From positions 1-64,000 of the forward strand of contig JBDLRB010000280.1 of NCBI GenBank assembly GCA_039800205.1: DNA of 64,000 nt, written 5' to 3'. The translations under genes and the position numbers were made by a program. This document shows, one piece after another, positions 18,192 through 29,561 of this stretch. Numbering within the stretch: position 1 is the stretch's first letter; every line of letters starts with the position of its first letter. This DNA comes from SYIM01 sp039800205. GTDB taxonomy: Bacteria; Pseudomonadota; Gammaproteobacteria; Burkholderiales; Burkholderiaceae_E. The notes beneath the pieces were generated by a model. That model saw only the letters and a list, made by a program, of their open reading frames with translations. It was not told the origin of the DNA and made no database searches.

Positions 18192-19291
18192 CGGCTGGCT
18201 CGCTGAACGAGGGGCTCGAGGGCTTCGAGCAATCGCTCGTTTTCCTGGGGCAAACCCACCGAAATGCGCAGCCACTGCGGCAAGCCGTAGCCGGCCACCG
18301 GCCGTACGATGACGCCCGCCCGGAGGAGACCCTCATAGATCGCTGCCGCATCCCCGACCCGGACCAGCACAAAGTTGCCGAACGACGGGATGTATTCGAG
18401 GCCCAGGCGACTGAAACCTGCCTGCAGTTGCGCGAGCCCGGCGCGGTTCAACTGATAACTGCGTTCGAGGAACTCATCGTCGCGAATCGCCGCCATCGCA
18501 GCCGCCTGCGCAATTGAATTGACGTTGAACGGCTGTCGGATCCGGTTCAGGAGGTCGGTCAGTTCAGGTTGGGCCAGCCCGAAACCAACGCGCAAACCCG
18601 CCAAACCGTAGGCCTTGGAGAGCGTTCGGGAAATCAGCAGATTGGGATGCTCGCGCAGCCACTGGCATGAATCGAACCGCAAAGCTGGTTCGAGGTACTC
18701 GTTGTAGGCTTCATCCAGGACGACCACGACCCGCTCGGGAACCCTGCGAATGAAGGCCTCGATCCGATCGGCCGACAGGAAGGTGCCGGTGGGATTGTTG
18801 GGGTTGGCAATGAAGAGCAGCCGGGTGCTGTCGTCGATTGCAGCGAGCATGGCATCGAGATCATGACCATGGTCACGCGCCGGGACCACGATCGCCCGGG
18901 CGCCCACCGCCTGGGTGGCCAACGCATAGACGGCGAACGAATACTGTGCATACACCGCCGAATCGCCGGGCTGCAAGAGGGCATGCGCCGCCAGCTCCAG
19001 AATGTCGTTGGAACCATTCCCCAGCGTGATCCAGTCCGCCGGCACGCCGTATCGCGCGCTGATCGCGGCCTTCAGTTCAAAACCATTGGCGTCGGGATAA
19101 CGACCCAGATCGCCCGCTGCGGCCATCATGGCGGCGCGGGCCGAATCCGGCATGCCCAGCGGATTCTCGTTTGAAGCAAGCTTCACGATGCGGGCCTCAT
19201 CGAGGCCATATTCCCGGGCGAGTTCACCGATCGGTTTGCCCGCCTGGTAGGGCGCCATCCGTCGAACGTATTCAGGGGACTGGAATTTCAT
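18188..19291 (-). CDS. hisC: Histidinol-phosphate / aromatic aminotransferase
   Basis: A fold-type I PLP aminotransferase of 367 residues. It has KLASNENPLG near residue 36, the NPNNPTGT block, the DEAYNEY segment and the PLP-lysine region SRTLSKAYGLAGLRVG. Inside a pheA-hisC-tyrA-aroA cluster, such paralogues (often called hisC2) commonly transaminate phenylpyruvate and hydroxyphenylpyruvate as well as, or instead of, imidazole-acetol phosphate. Which substrate dominates cannot be read from sequence. ATG 19291 gives the MKFQSPEYVRRMAPYQ start. The open frame upstream is spurious. Confidence 0.92.
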   Translation of the reverse strand: MKFQSPEYVRRMAPYQAGKPIGELAREYGLDEARIVKLASNENPLGMPDSARAAMMAAAGDLGRYPDANGFELKAAISARYGVPADWITLGNGSNDILELAAHALLQPGDSAVYAQYSFAVYALATQAVGARAIVVPARDHGHDLDAMLAAIDDSTRLLFIANPNNPTGTFLSADRIEAFIRRVPERVVVVLDEAYNEYLEPALRFDSCQWLREHPNLLISRTLSKAYGLAGLRVGFGLAQPELTDLLNRIRQPFNVNSIAQAAAMAAIRDDEFLERSYQLNRAGLAQLQAGFSRLGLEYIPSFGNFVLVRVGDAAAIYEGLLRAGVIVRPVAGYGLPQWLRISVGLPQENERLLEALEPLVQRASR

Positions 19292-19331
19292 GTGTGCATT
19301 CTCCGTCTCATCGGTCGCGGACCGCGCCGGC

Positions 19332-20426
19332 TCAGGCCACGGCGCGGGGATAGGACCCCACCAGCTTGAAAAAAGCGGCCCGGTCGCGCAATTCGGCGAG
19401 TGCGGCCGCCAGCGCCGGATCGTCGGCATGTCCGATCAGGTCGATGTAAAAGTAGTATTCCCACTGCCCTTGACGCGCCGGGCGCGACTCGAACCGTTTC
19501 ATTGAGACGCCGTGCCGCGCAAGCGGCTCGATCAACGCATGTACGGCACCGGCCCGGTCGGGCACCGAGAGGATCAATGAGGTCTGATCCTGTCCCGACG
19601 GCCCGCAGCGGTAGTCACCCATGACGGCAAAACGCGTCCGGTTCTGGGGATCGTCCTGGATACCAGCCGCGACAATCGAGAGCCCGTAGCGCTCAGCCGC
19701 GCTGGTTGCCGCGATGCCGGCGGTCTGCGGGTCGATCGAGGCCAGGCGCGCGCCCTCGGCATTGCTTGAAACGGGCGCTCGCTCCACCCCGGGCAGGTTT
19801 CGGTCGAGCCAGCCTGTGCATTGGGCCAGCGCCTGCGGATGCGCGCAGACCGTGCGGATCTGCGCGAGTTCACCCGACTGGTTCATGAGGTTGTGGTGAA
19901 TGGGGATCGAGACCTCGCCGATGATCTGCAAGGGCGTCAGCAACAGCAGGTCGAGACTGCGGTTGACCGCGCCCTCGGTCGAGTTCTCAACCGGCACCAC
20001 GCCGAAATCGCACTGTCGGGCCTCGGTGCTGCGAAAGACCTCATCGATACTGATACAGGGCACGGGCTCGACCCGCGTCCCGAAGTGTGCGATCAGCGCC
20101 ATTTCGGAAAACGTACCGGGCGGGCCGAGGTAGGCCACCCGGACGCGCCGCTCGAGCTCGCGACTGGCCGAAATGATTTCACGCCAGATCGCCTTGAGGG
20201 CCTCATCCGGCAGCGGTCCGGGGTTGCGCTCCCCCAGTGTGCGAAAGATCTGTGCTTCACGCTCGGGACGATAAACGGGAGCGCCCGTCTGGTGTTTGAG
20301 CTCACCGACCTGCTGGACAATGCGTGCCCGCTCGGCGAGCAGCTCCAGCAGCTTGCGGTCAACCGCATCGATCTGCTCGCGCAACACGCCCAGATCACCC
20401 GCCGAGCTTCGGTCGGCTTCGGTCAT
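19332..20426 (-). CDS. pheA: Bifunctional chorismate mutase / prephenate dehydratase
   Basis: A 364-residue P-protein for phenylalanine synthesis. The AroQ chorismate mutase domain occupies about residues 10-95 (LREQIDAVDRKLLELLAERARI). Prephenate dehydratase follows at about 98-280 (VAYLGPPGTFSE, with NRTRFAVMGD near its end). A C-terminal ACT domain with the ESRPARQGQWEYYF motif is the usual site of phenylalanine feedback. ATG 20426 has AGGAG 9 bases upstream; a TTG at 20432 is an alternative. It follows gyrA after 56 bases, where serC normally lies in relatives. Confidence 0.96.
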   Translation of the reverse strand: MTEADRSSAGDLGVLREQIDAVDRKLLELLAERARIVQQVGELKHQTGAPVYRPEREAQIFRTLGERNPGPLPDEALKAIWREIISASRELERRVRVAYLGPPGTFSEMALIAHFGTRVEPVPCISIDEVFRSTEARQCDFGVVPVENSTEGAVNRSLDLLLLTPLQIIGEVSIPIHHNLMNQSGELAQIRTVCAHPQALAQCTGWLDRNLPGVERAPVSSNAEGARLASIDPQTAGIAATSAAERYGLSIVAAGIQDDPQNRTRFAVMGDYRCGPSGQDQTSLILSVPDRAGAVHALIEPLARHGVSMKRFESRPARQGQWEYYFYIDLIGHADDPALAAALAELRDRAAFFKLVGSYPRAVA

Positions 20427-20482
20427 GTTCAAGGTCTCCTGGAAGGATTCGGTCAGCGGTCAGGATCTCGCCCTCGCGCGGC

Positions 20483-23107
<2,625 letters not shown>

Positions 23108-23307
23108 GCGGCGGGTTGCCTTTGCTTGAAGGTGAAACGGACCAGACGCGAGACGGACTGGTCTGGGAAGCTAAACCTTTGAATTTTAACATCGACCCCC
23201 GAACCTGCGGACTCGGGACCGGTCGGTGGGGCGCGCGCCTGGGGCCCCACCGCCTCGAATCGCCCCGCCCTGCACGGTTCCTTGCGGTTCCGTGATTTAA
23301 TCGCCGC

Positions 23308-24636
23308 GTGAATGACACGACGCTGATACTTCCTGAATGGATCGCTCCGGTCACCCCCGGCGAGACCGTGCTCACTGGGCACGGCGTGGTGATCGCCGGG
23401 GACCGGATCGCTGCGGTACTGCCGCGCGATCAGGCGCTGGTGCGCTACCCCGAAGCGCAGCGCGTCGAGCAACCCGGGCATGTGCTGGTTCCCGGCTTCA
23501 TCAATGCCCACAGCCACGCTGCCATGGCGCTCATGCGCGGCAGCGGCGACGACCTGCCTCTGCGTCAGTGGCTGGAAGACTGCATCTGGCCGGCCGAAGC
23601 CCGGGTCGCGGGTCACGATTTCGTGGCCGACGGTTCGCTCCTTGCCGCCTACGAAATGCTGATGGGCGGGGTCACCACCTTCAATGACATGTATTTTTTC
23701 CCAGACGCCACCGCTGTATCGGCCCGCACACTGGGCATGCGCGCGGCGCTGGGCTTGATTGTCATCGGCTTCCCCACCGCGTGGGCCACGACCCCGGACG
23801 ATTATCTGGCCAAGGGCCTCGCCCTGCGCGATCGCCTGTCGGACGACCCGATGCTCAGTTTCTGCCTGGCCCCGCATGCCCCGTACACGGTCGACGATGC
23901 GGCGCTTCGGCATGTTGCCGTACTGGCGGACGAACTCGAACTGCCCGTTCACATCCACGTCCATGAAACCGCGTCGGAGATCTCTGACAGTCTTCGACAG
24001 CATGGCCTGCGGCCCCTCGAACGGCTCGATCGGCTCGGGCTGCTGACCCCGCACCTGATTGCGGTCCACGCGGTTCACCTGGATGCCACGGATATCGCGC
24101 GCCTCGCAGGCAGCGCGGCAACGGTCGCGCACTGCCCACACTCGAATCTGAAGCTGGCGAGCGGGATTGCGCCCATCGCCCAGTTGCTCGACGCGGGCGT
24201 TCCGGTTGCGCTGGGAACCGATGGGTCGGCCAGCAACAACCGCCTGGACCTGCTCGCTGAGGCTCGTACGGCAGCCTTGCTCGCGAAGGGCGCGAGTGGT
24301 CGCGCCGACTGCTGGCCGGCCTCACGGGTACTGCGCAGCATGACCCTTGAGGCGGCCCGGGCCCTGGGACTCGACGACCGAATCGGAAGCATCGAAGCGG
24401 GGAAATTCGCAGACCTGGTGAGCTTTGATCTGCAGGCGATTGAATTACAACCCGTCTACGATCCGGTCGCTCAGCTTATTTATGCGGCGGGTCGTGAACA
24501 TCTCTCGGATGTCTGGATCCACGGACGGCCTGTTGTCGCCAAACGACAACTTGTATCAAGACCCGCCCGAAATGCCCTGCTCGAGGTAGTAGGGCGAGCG
24601 CCGCTGTGGCAAAATCGAATCCGTTCGGCGCCCTGA
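23308..24636 (+). CDS. mtaD: 5-methylthioadenosine/S-adenosylhomocysteine deaminase (TRZ/ATZ family)
   Basis: A 442-residue amidohydrolase with the metal motif NAHSHAAMALMRG, later single histidines in PHAPYTVDD and VHIHVHETASE, and the aspartate of LGTDGSASNN. It deaminates methylthioadenosine or S-adenosylhomocysteine in methionine salvage. It begins with GTG at 23308, divergent from gyrA across 200 bases that hold no other gene. A TTTAAT box lies just upstream of the start. Context (mtaD, ompA, ubiG, gph next to gyrA) is standard in Burkholderiales. Confidence 0.9.
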   Translation: MNDTTLILPEWIAPVTPGETVLTGHGVVIAGDRIAAVLPRDQALVRYPEAQRVEQPGHVLVPGFINAHSHAAMALMRGSGDDLPLRQWLEDCIWPAEARVAGHDFVADGSLLAAYEMLMGGVTTFNDMYFFPDATAVSARTLGMRAALGLIVIGFPTAWATTPDDYLAKGLALRDRLSDDPMLSFCLAPHAPYTVDDAALRHVAVLADELELPVHIHVHETASEISDSLRQHGLRPLERLDRLGLLTPHLIAVHAVHLDATDIARLAGSAATVAHCPHSNLKLASGIAPIAQLLDAGVPVALGTDGSASNNRLDLLAEARTAALLAKGASGRADCWPASRVLRSMTLEAARALGLDDRIGSIEAGKFADLVSFDLQAIELQPVYDPVAQLIYAAGREHLSDVWIHGRPVVAKRQLVSRPARNALLEVVGRAPLWQNRIRSAP

Positions 24637-24733
24637 GTCCCTGCCGTGTCCGGGTGTCTGGCCGTCGACCCATGTGGGTCGGGGGTGGTGCCCGAAAATT
24701 TCTGTGCCTCAGTGCACCCAAGAGAGGAGCAAT

Positions 24734-25402
24734 ATGAAAAAGCAGCTTCAGATGGCCATCGTGGCCGCCGCGACCGCTGTGGCCCTTGTGTCCACGCCGT
24801 CCTTCGCACAAAAAGCAGACCCCAGCAACATCGGCTATGTGCTGAGCCCGGACGCTCACGTCGTCAAGAGTGGCGCAGGCCTGTGCTGGCGGACCAGTTC
24901 GTTTACCCCGGCCCAGGCGATCAAGGGGTGTGACGACGATCTTCTGCCCAAGCCGAAGCCCGCACCGGCCCCGGCCCCCAAGGTCGCTCCGCCGCCTCCC
25001 CCGGCCAAGCGTCCCGCGCCGCCCCCGGCCGCGCCGATCAGCCAGAAAGTGACCTTCTCGGCTCAAGCGCTGTTTGATTTCGACAAGTCCGTGGTCAAGC
25101 CCGAGGGTCGCGCAGCGCTCGACGGCCTGGTCGGTCAGATCAAGGGCATCACGCTCGAGGTCGTCATCGCCGTGGGTCACACCGACTGGATCGGTACCGA
25201 CGCATACAACCAGCGCCTGTCTGTGCGGCGTGCTGAGGCGGTCAAGGCCTACCTGGTCAGCAAAGGGGTCCCAGCCAACCGTGTCTACACCGAAGGCAAG
25301 GGCGAAAAGCAGCCCGTGGCGGACAACAAGACCAGCGCGGGTCGGGCCAAAAACCGTCGCGTCGAGGTTGAAGTCATCGGAACCCGTCCGGTCAAGCGCT
25401 GA
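24734..25402 (+). CDS. OmpA-family outer membrane / peptidoglycan-binding protein
   Basis: A 222-residue exported protein. The signal peptide (MKKQLQMAIVAAATAVALVSTPSFA) is followed by a short region with two cysteines (residues ~52 and ~67). A Pro/Ala/Lys-rich spacer covers about residues 73-103, and a C-terminal OmpA domain begins with VTFSAQALFDFDKSVVKPEG and ends with GRAKNRRVEVEV. The OmpA domain anchors to meso-diaminopimelate in peptidoglycan. There is no eight-strand barrel, so it is a small tether rather than a porin. ATG 24734 has a GAGAGGAG ribosome site. A strong terminator follows. Confidence 0.92.
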   Translation: MKKQLQMAIVAAATAVALVSTPSFAQKADPSNIGYVLSPDAHVVKSGAGLCWRTSSFTPAQAIKGCDDDLLPKPKPAPAPAPKVAPPPPPAKRPAPPPAAPISQKVTFSAQALFDFDKSVVKPEGRAALDGLVGQIKGITLEVVIAVGHTDWIGTDAYNQRLSVRRAEAVKAYLVSKGVPANRVYTEGKGEKQPVADNKTSAGRAKNRRVEVEVIGTRPVKR

Positions 25403-25447
25403 TCGGCGTACCGAGTCTGCTGCGCTCCGCCCACCGGCGGAGCCCCG

Positions 25448-25476
25448 ACAAACCCCGCCCACCAGGCGGGGTTTGT
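25448..25476 (+). terminator. Rho-independent-type terminator after the OmpA-family gene
   Basis: A perfect 12-base stem (ACAAACCCCGCC with GGCGGGGTTTGT) encloses a 5-base loop about 45 bases after the stop codon. It is followed by CATTTGTG. The poly-U equivalent is the TTTGT inside the stem arm plus the downstream T-rich bases. It lies before ubiG. Confidence 0.8.
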
Positions 25477-25525
25477 CATTTGTGTTCGGGCACAATGCTC
25501 GATTGTCTCTTCGCGTGATGCCGTC

Positions 25526-26254
25526 ATGACTGGTGCACATTCCGCCGAATCCGGCAACGTCGACCCCGCCGAGCTGGCCAAGTTTCAGGCGCTGGCCGCG
25601 AAGTGGTGGGATCCCCAATCCGAGTTCCGGCCGCTTCATGAAATCAATCCGCTCCGCCTGGGCTGGATCGAAGCACTCCGCCCCTTGAACGGTTTGCGGG
25701 TGGTCGATGTCGGCTGCGGTGGAGGCATCCTGGCCGAAGCCATGGCCGGACGGGGCGCCGAGGTCCTGGGCATCGATCTCGCCCAGCGATCGCTCAGGAT
25801 CGCCGAACTGCACGCACTCGAATCCGGCGCTCGCGTGCAGTACGAGAAGATTGCGGCCGAAGCCCTGGCTGAGCGCGACCCCGAGCAATTCGACGTCGTC
25901 ACCTGCATGGAAATGCTCGAGCATGTCCCGGATCCTGCATCAACGATCGAGGCCTGCGCACGACTGGTGCGACCCGGAGGGTGGGTGTTCTTTTCGACGA
26001 TCAATCGCAATCCGAAGTCATTCCTCTTTGCGATCGTGGGCGCCGAGTACATCCTGAATCTGCTGCCCAGGGGTACGCACGACTATGCCCGGCTGATCCG
26101 CCCCTCCGAGATGGCCGCAGCCGCGCGGGCGTCCGGATTGATGCTGCAGTCCAGTTGCGGGCTCACCTATAACCCGCTCACCCGTGTCTATCGCCTGGCG
26201 CCCAGGGATCTGAGCGTCAACTACATGTGCGCCTTCCGGAGGACGGAGTCATGA
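25526..26254 (+). CDS. ubiG: Ubiquinone biosynthesis O-methyltransferase
   Basis: A 242-residue class I SAM methyltransferase that performs both O-methylations in ubiquinone synthesis. Motifs include FQALAAKWWDPQSEFRPLHEINPLRLGWI at the N-terminus, typical of UbiG, then VVDVGCGGGILAEAMA for SAM binding and VTCMEMLEHVPDP. A membrane-contacting RNPKSFLFAIVGAEYIL segment follows. Its stop overlaps the start of gph by 4 bases. Confidence 0.97.
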   Translation: MTGAHSAESGNVDPAELAKFQALAAKWWDPQSEFRPLHEINPLRLGWIEALRPLNGLRVVDVGCGGGILAEAMAGRGAEVLGIDLAQRSLRIAELHALESGARVQYEKIAAEALAERDPEQFDVVTCMEMLEHVPDPASTIEACARLVRPGGWVFFSTINRNPKSFLFAIVGAEYILNLLPRGTHDYARLIRPSEMAAAARASGLMLQSSCGLTYNPLTRVYRLAPRDLSVNYMCAFRRTES

Positions 26255-26934
26255 TCGGACCCTCGCCCCGGGCCGTCTTCTTCGACCTCGACGGCACGCT
26301 CGCCGATACGGCGGCCGATCTCGCCGAGCCCATTCATCAGATGAGACGCGAGCGCGGTCTGTCACCGATCGCGGCTGACCGGCTGAGGCCCTTCACCTCA
26401 CGGGGTGCGCGGGGCCTGCTCGGCTGCGGCCTGGGGATCGAGCCTGATCACCCCGAATACGAGACCTTGCGCATCGATTTCCTGGCCCGCTACGAGCAGG
26501 CCATGCTGCGCCACACCCGACTGTTTGAGGGCATGGAAACCGTCATTGAGTCGCTCGAATCGCAAGCCATCCTCTGGGGTGTGGTCAGCAACAAGGTTGA
26601 ACGCTACGTCCGCCCCATCCTGGCCGGATTGGGCCTGCTCGAGCGCTCGATCTGTGCGATCGGCGGGGACACCGCCGGTTTCGCCAAACCGCACCCGGAG
26701 CCCCTGCGTCTCGCGGCCCGCCTGGCCGGCGTTGATCCGGCCGATTGCGTCTACGTGGGTGACGACGCCCGGGACATCGAGGCCGGGCGCGCGGCCGGCA
26801 TGAAGACGGTCGCAGCACGCTACGGCTACTGCGGCGATGCAGCGCCTCCTCACGAGTGGGGTGCCGATCACCTGATCGATCACCCTCGTGCGCTGCTGCA
26901 ATTGTGGCCCGGGCGGGCGGCCCTTCAGCCCTGA
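26251..26934 (+). CDS. gph: Phosphoglycolate phosphatase (HAD superfamily)
   Basis: A 227-residue HAD hydrolase with motif I FFDLDGTLADT, motif II in GVVSNK, and motif III/IV KPHPEP and YVGDDARDIEAGRAAGM. It removes 2-phosphoglycolate arising from DNA repair or oxygenase activity. ATG 26251 overlaps the ubiG stop (ATGA) and has GGAGGAC upstream, so it is preferred over 26227. ubiG-gph is a conserved pair. Its end overlaps the convergent cyanophycin synthetase by 10 bases. Confidence 0.93.
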   Translation: MIGPSPRAVFFDLDGTLADTAADLAEPIHQMRRERGLSPIAADRLRPFTSRGARGLLGCGLGIEPDHPEYETLRIDFLARYEQAMLRHTRLFEGMETVIESLESQAILWGVVSNKVERYVRPILAGLGLLERSICAIGGDTAGFAKPHPEPLRLAARLAGVDPADCVYVGDDARDIEAGRAAGMKTVAARYGYCGDAAPPHEWGADHLIDHPRALLQLWPGRAALQP

Positions 26935-29498
26935 GCGATCCGAGCGCTCAGGTGCTCCAGTGCCTCCTGAACCTGGTCAATCAGAATCAGACAGAGATCA
27001 CCCGCCTGCAGGCGGGCGAGCGCTTCATCGATCGCGGCGAACTCACCGCGGATCTCATCCACCCGCGTTGCGCGCGGCGCACCGGCCAGCCCATCGCGCA
27101 AGAGGGCGATGACCTCACCGTCTGCACGGCCGCGTTGGGCCGCATCCTGATACAGAATGACCTCGTCAAAGTACTGCCCAGCGATCCGGGCCTGATCGCG
27201 AATATCCTGATCGCGTCGATCCCCGGCGGCACTGATCACGATCAGACGGCGTTGGGCCGGCATCGCCTGAGCCGCCTGGCTCAGGGCCAGGATGGCATCC
27301 GCGTTGTGACCATAATCGGCAATCAGGGTGGCCCCCCGATAGTCGAAGACATTGAAACGCCCGGGTACGGTCGCGACATCGCTCTCGAATTCGGCGAGCG
27401 CCCGTCGGATGACCGACCAATCGGCCCCTAGCGCCCAGGCGGCCGCCACAGCCGCCAGCACATTCTCGACCTGAAATGCGATGCGTCCCCCGCGAGTCAG
27501 CGGCACCCCCGCCAGATCGATCCGGCAGATCTCGTCCGAGCCACGCAGGGCCACGATCTGGCCCTCAGCGACATGGACGGTCGGCAGTCCGAGCGCGCGA
27601 TGTCGGGTCATGGCTGCGATGCTGGGGTCGGATGCAAACAAGATCACCGCTCCCGGGCAACTGTCCTGCATCGCGAGCACGTGCGGATCGCCCGCATTGA
27701 GTACAGCGTAGCCGGTGGGTGAGACGTTGTGGACGATCACACGCTTCAGTACGGCCAGTTCCTCGACCGTATTGAGGAAATTGAGGCCCAGATGATCCCC
27801 GGTCCCGAGGTTGGTCACCACGGCGACGTCACATCGGTCAAAGCCCAGACCTTCACGCAGGATACCGCCCCGAGCCGTTTCCAGAACGGCCGCATCGACT
27901 TCAGGGTGCATCAGGACGTTGCGCGCGCTCTTGGGTCCGCTGCAATCGCCCGTATCGACGCACTGACCGTCGACGAAAACGCCCTCGGTACTGGTCATGC
28001 CGACCCGTGCGCCGCCCTGCGCAAGGATGGCCGCAATCAGCCGGACGGTCGTTGTCTTGCCGTTGGTTCCAGTGACGGCAACGACCGGGATTCGCCCGTC
28101 ATCGCCCTCATCGAAGATCAGGCGGACGATCGCCTCGCCCACATCCCTGGGCTTACCGTAGGACGGACTCAGATGCATGCGCAAACCCGGTGCCGCGTTG
28201 ACCTCGACCACCGCCCCCCCCTGCTCTTCGAGCGGCTTCAGGACGTTATCGCAGACCAGATCGATCCCCGCAATGTGCAGGCCGACCACACGCGCCGCCT
28301 CGACGGCACGCGCCGCGATATCCGGGTGCACGTCGTCGGTGACATCGGTCGCTGTCCCGCCCGTACTGAGGTTGGCGTTGTTGCGCAGTACCACTCGAGC
28401 GCCCTTGGGCGGCACGGAATGCGGCTCGAAACCCTGTTCGCGCAATCGGGCGACGGCAATATCGTCGAAGCGGATCCGGGTGAGCGAACACGCGTGGCCT
28501 TCGCCGCGACGGGGGTCGCGATTGAGCTCATCAACCAGTTCGGTGATACGCCGTTCGCCGTCCCCGATGACATGCGGCGGGTCGCGCCGAGCGGCCGCAA
28601 CCACGCGCTCGCCGACCACCAGAACCCGATGGTCATGCCCAGGAATGAAGCGCTCGACCAGCACGCCCGAGCCAAACTCGAGTGCGGCGGCGTAAGCACT
28701 CTCGAGCTTTGCGAGATCGGTGATGTTGACCGTCACCCCCTTGCCCTGGTTGCCGTCTCGCGGCTTGACGACCACCGCCCCACCCAGGTCAAGAAAGGCA
28801 GAGCGAGCCTCCTCGAGGCTGCGCACCACCCGCCCATGCGGAACCGGCACGCCAATGGCATCGAGCAACTGCTTGGTGAGTTCCTTGTCCTGCGCAATCG
28901 ACTCCGCAATCGCGCTGCTGATATCCACTTCGGCCGCTTGTATCCGACGCTGCCGGGCCCCCCAGCCAAACTGAACCAGACTGCCCTCAGTCAGTCGCCG
29001 CATCGGGATCCCCCGGGCGGCAGCGGCCTGAGCGATCGATGCCGTGCTCGGTCCCATCCGGATATCCTCATCCAGGGTTCGGAGCGCGCTGAGCGCCGCA
29101 ACGGAATCGAAGCGGGTATTCGATGCCACGGCCTGACAGAGGGTAATTGCGAAATCCATGGCCATGCGGCCTACGGGCTCCTCGGAGTACTGCACGACAA
29201 CCTGAAAGACATCCGGCTCGTGCGTGCCCGCCGTCCGTCCGAACGAGACCGGACAGCCCGCCTCGGCCTGAAGCGCGAGCGCCGCTTGTTCCAGCACGTG
29301 GGCCAGGCTGACCGGCCCGTCAAACCCGGCGGGTCGCAGCAACCCAATCTGGGGGAAGAGCGCACGCAGGCGATTCTCGAATTCGGGCATCGAATCAATG
29401 GATGATTCCTGATGCGAACATCGAACGACCGCCTCGATCGAGGGGTGACGACTCCAGAGGTTGGGACCTCGAAGGACACGGATGCGGCTGACTTCCAT
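26925..29498 (-). CDS. cphA: Cyanophycin synthetase (CphA1 type)
   Basis: This ligase builds the Asp-Arg storage polymer cyanophycin. The 857-residue protein has an N-terminal domain (about 1-160), an ATP-grasp domain (about 215-470, with VVVKPRDGNQGKGVTVNI) and a Mur-ligase-like domain (about 475-857). The Mur domain carries the intact P-loop GTNGKTTTVRL near residue 480 and a SVIRRALAEFESDVATVPGRFN segment. Length is close to that of known CphA proteins (~870). It is the second of two tandem synthetases; a cphA/cphA' pair is known in Cupriavidus and relatives. No cyanophycinase is in the window. Confidence 0.95.
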   Translation of the reverse strand: MEVSRIRVLRGPNLWSRHPSIEAVVRCSHQESSIDSMPEFENRLRALFPQIGLLRPAGFDGPVSLAHVLEQAALALQAEAGCPVSFGRTAGTHEPDVFQVVVQYSEEPVGRMAMDFAITLCQAVASNTRFDSVAALSALRTLDEDIRMGPSTASIAQAAAARGIPMRRLTEGSLVQFGWGARQRRIQAAEVDISSAIAESIAQDKELTKQLLDAIGVPVPHGRVVRSLEEARSAFLDLGGAVVVKPRDGNQGKGVTVNITDLAKLESAYAAALEFGSGVLVERFIPGHDHRVLVVGERVVAAARRDPPHVIGDGERRITELVDELNRDPRRGEGHACSLTRIRFDDIAVARLREQGFEPHSVPPKGARVVLRNNANLSTGGTATDVTDDVHPDIAARAVEAARVVGLHIAGIDLVCDNVLKPLEEQGGAVVEVNAAPGLRMHLSPSYGKPRDVGEAIVRLIFDEGDDGRIPVVAVTGTNGKTTTVRLIAAILAQGGARVGMTSTEGVFVDGQCVDTGDCSGPKSARNVLMHPEVDAAVLETARGGILREGLGFDRCDVAVVTNLGTGDHLGLNFLNTVEELAVLKRVIVHNVSPTGYAVLNAGDPHVLAMQDSCPGAVILFASDPSIAAMTRHRALGLPTVHVAEGQIVALRGSDEICRIDLAGVPLTRGGRIAFQVENVLAAVAAAWALGADWSVIRRALAEFESDVATVPGRFNVFDYRGATLIADYGHNADAILALSQAAQAMPAQRRLIVISAAGDRRDQDIRDQARIAGQYFDEVILYQDAAQRGRADGEVIALLRDGLAGAPRATRVDEIRGEFAAIDEALARLQAGDLCLILIDQVQEALEHLSARIAQG

Positions 29499-29561
29499 CG
29501 TCTGGGACCTGCCGGCGAAAGAAAGGTGGGTGAACGTTTGGATGAATCGACAAAAAAGGGA

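Noticed and set aside
27729..29405. A 558-codon plus-strand frame opposite the cyanophycin synthetase
   Set aside because: Antisense shadow of a gene with clear ATP-grasp and Mur-ligase motifs.
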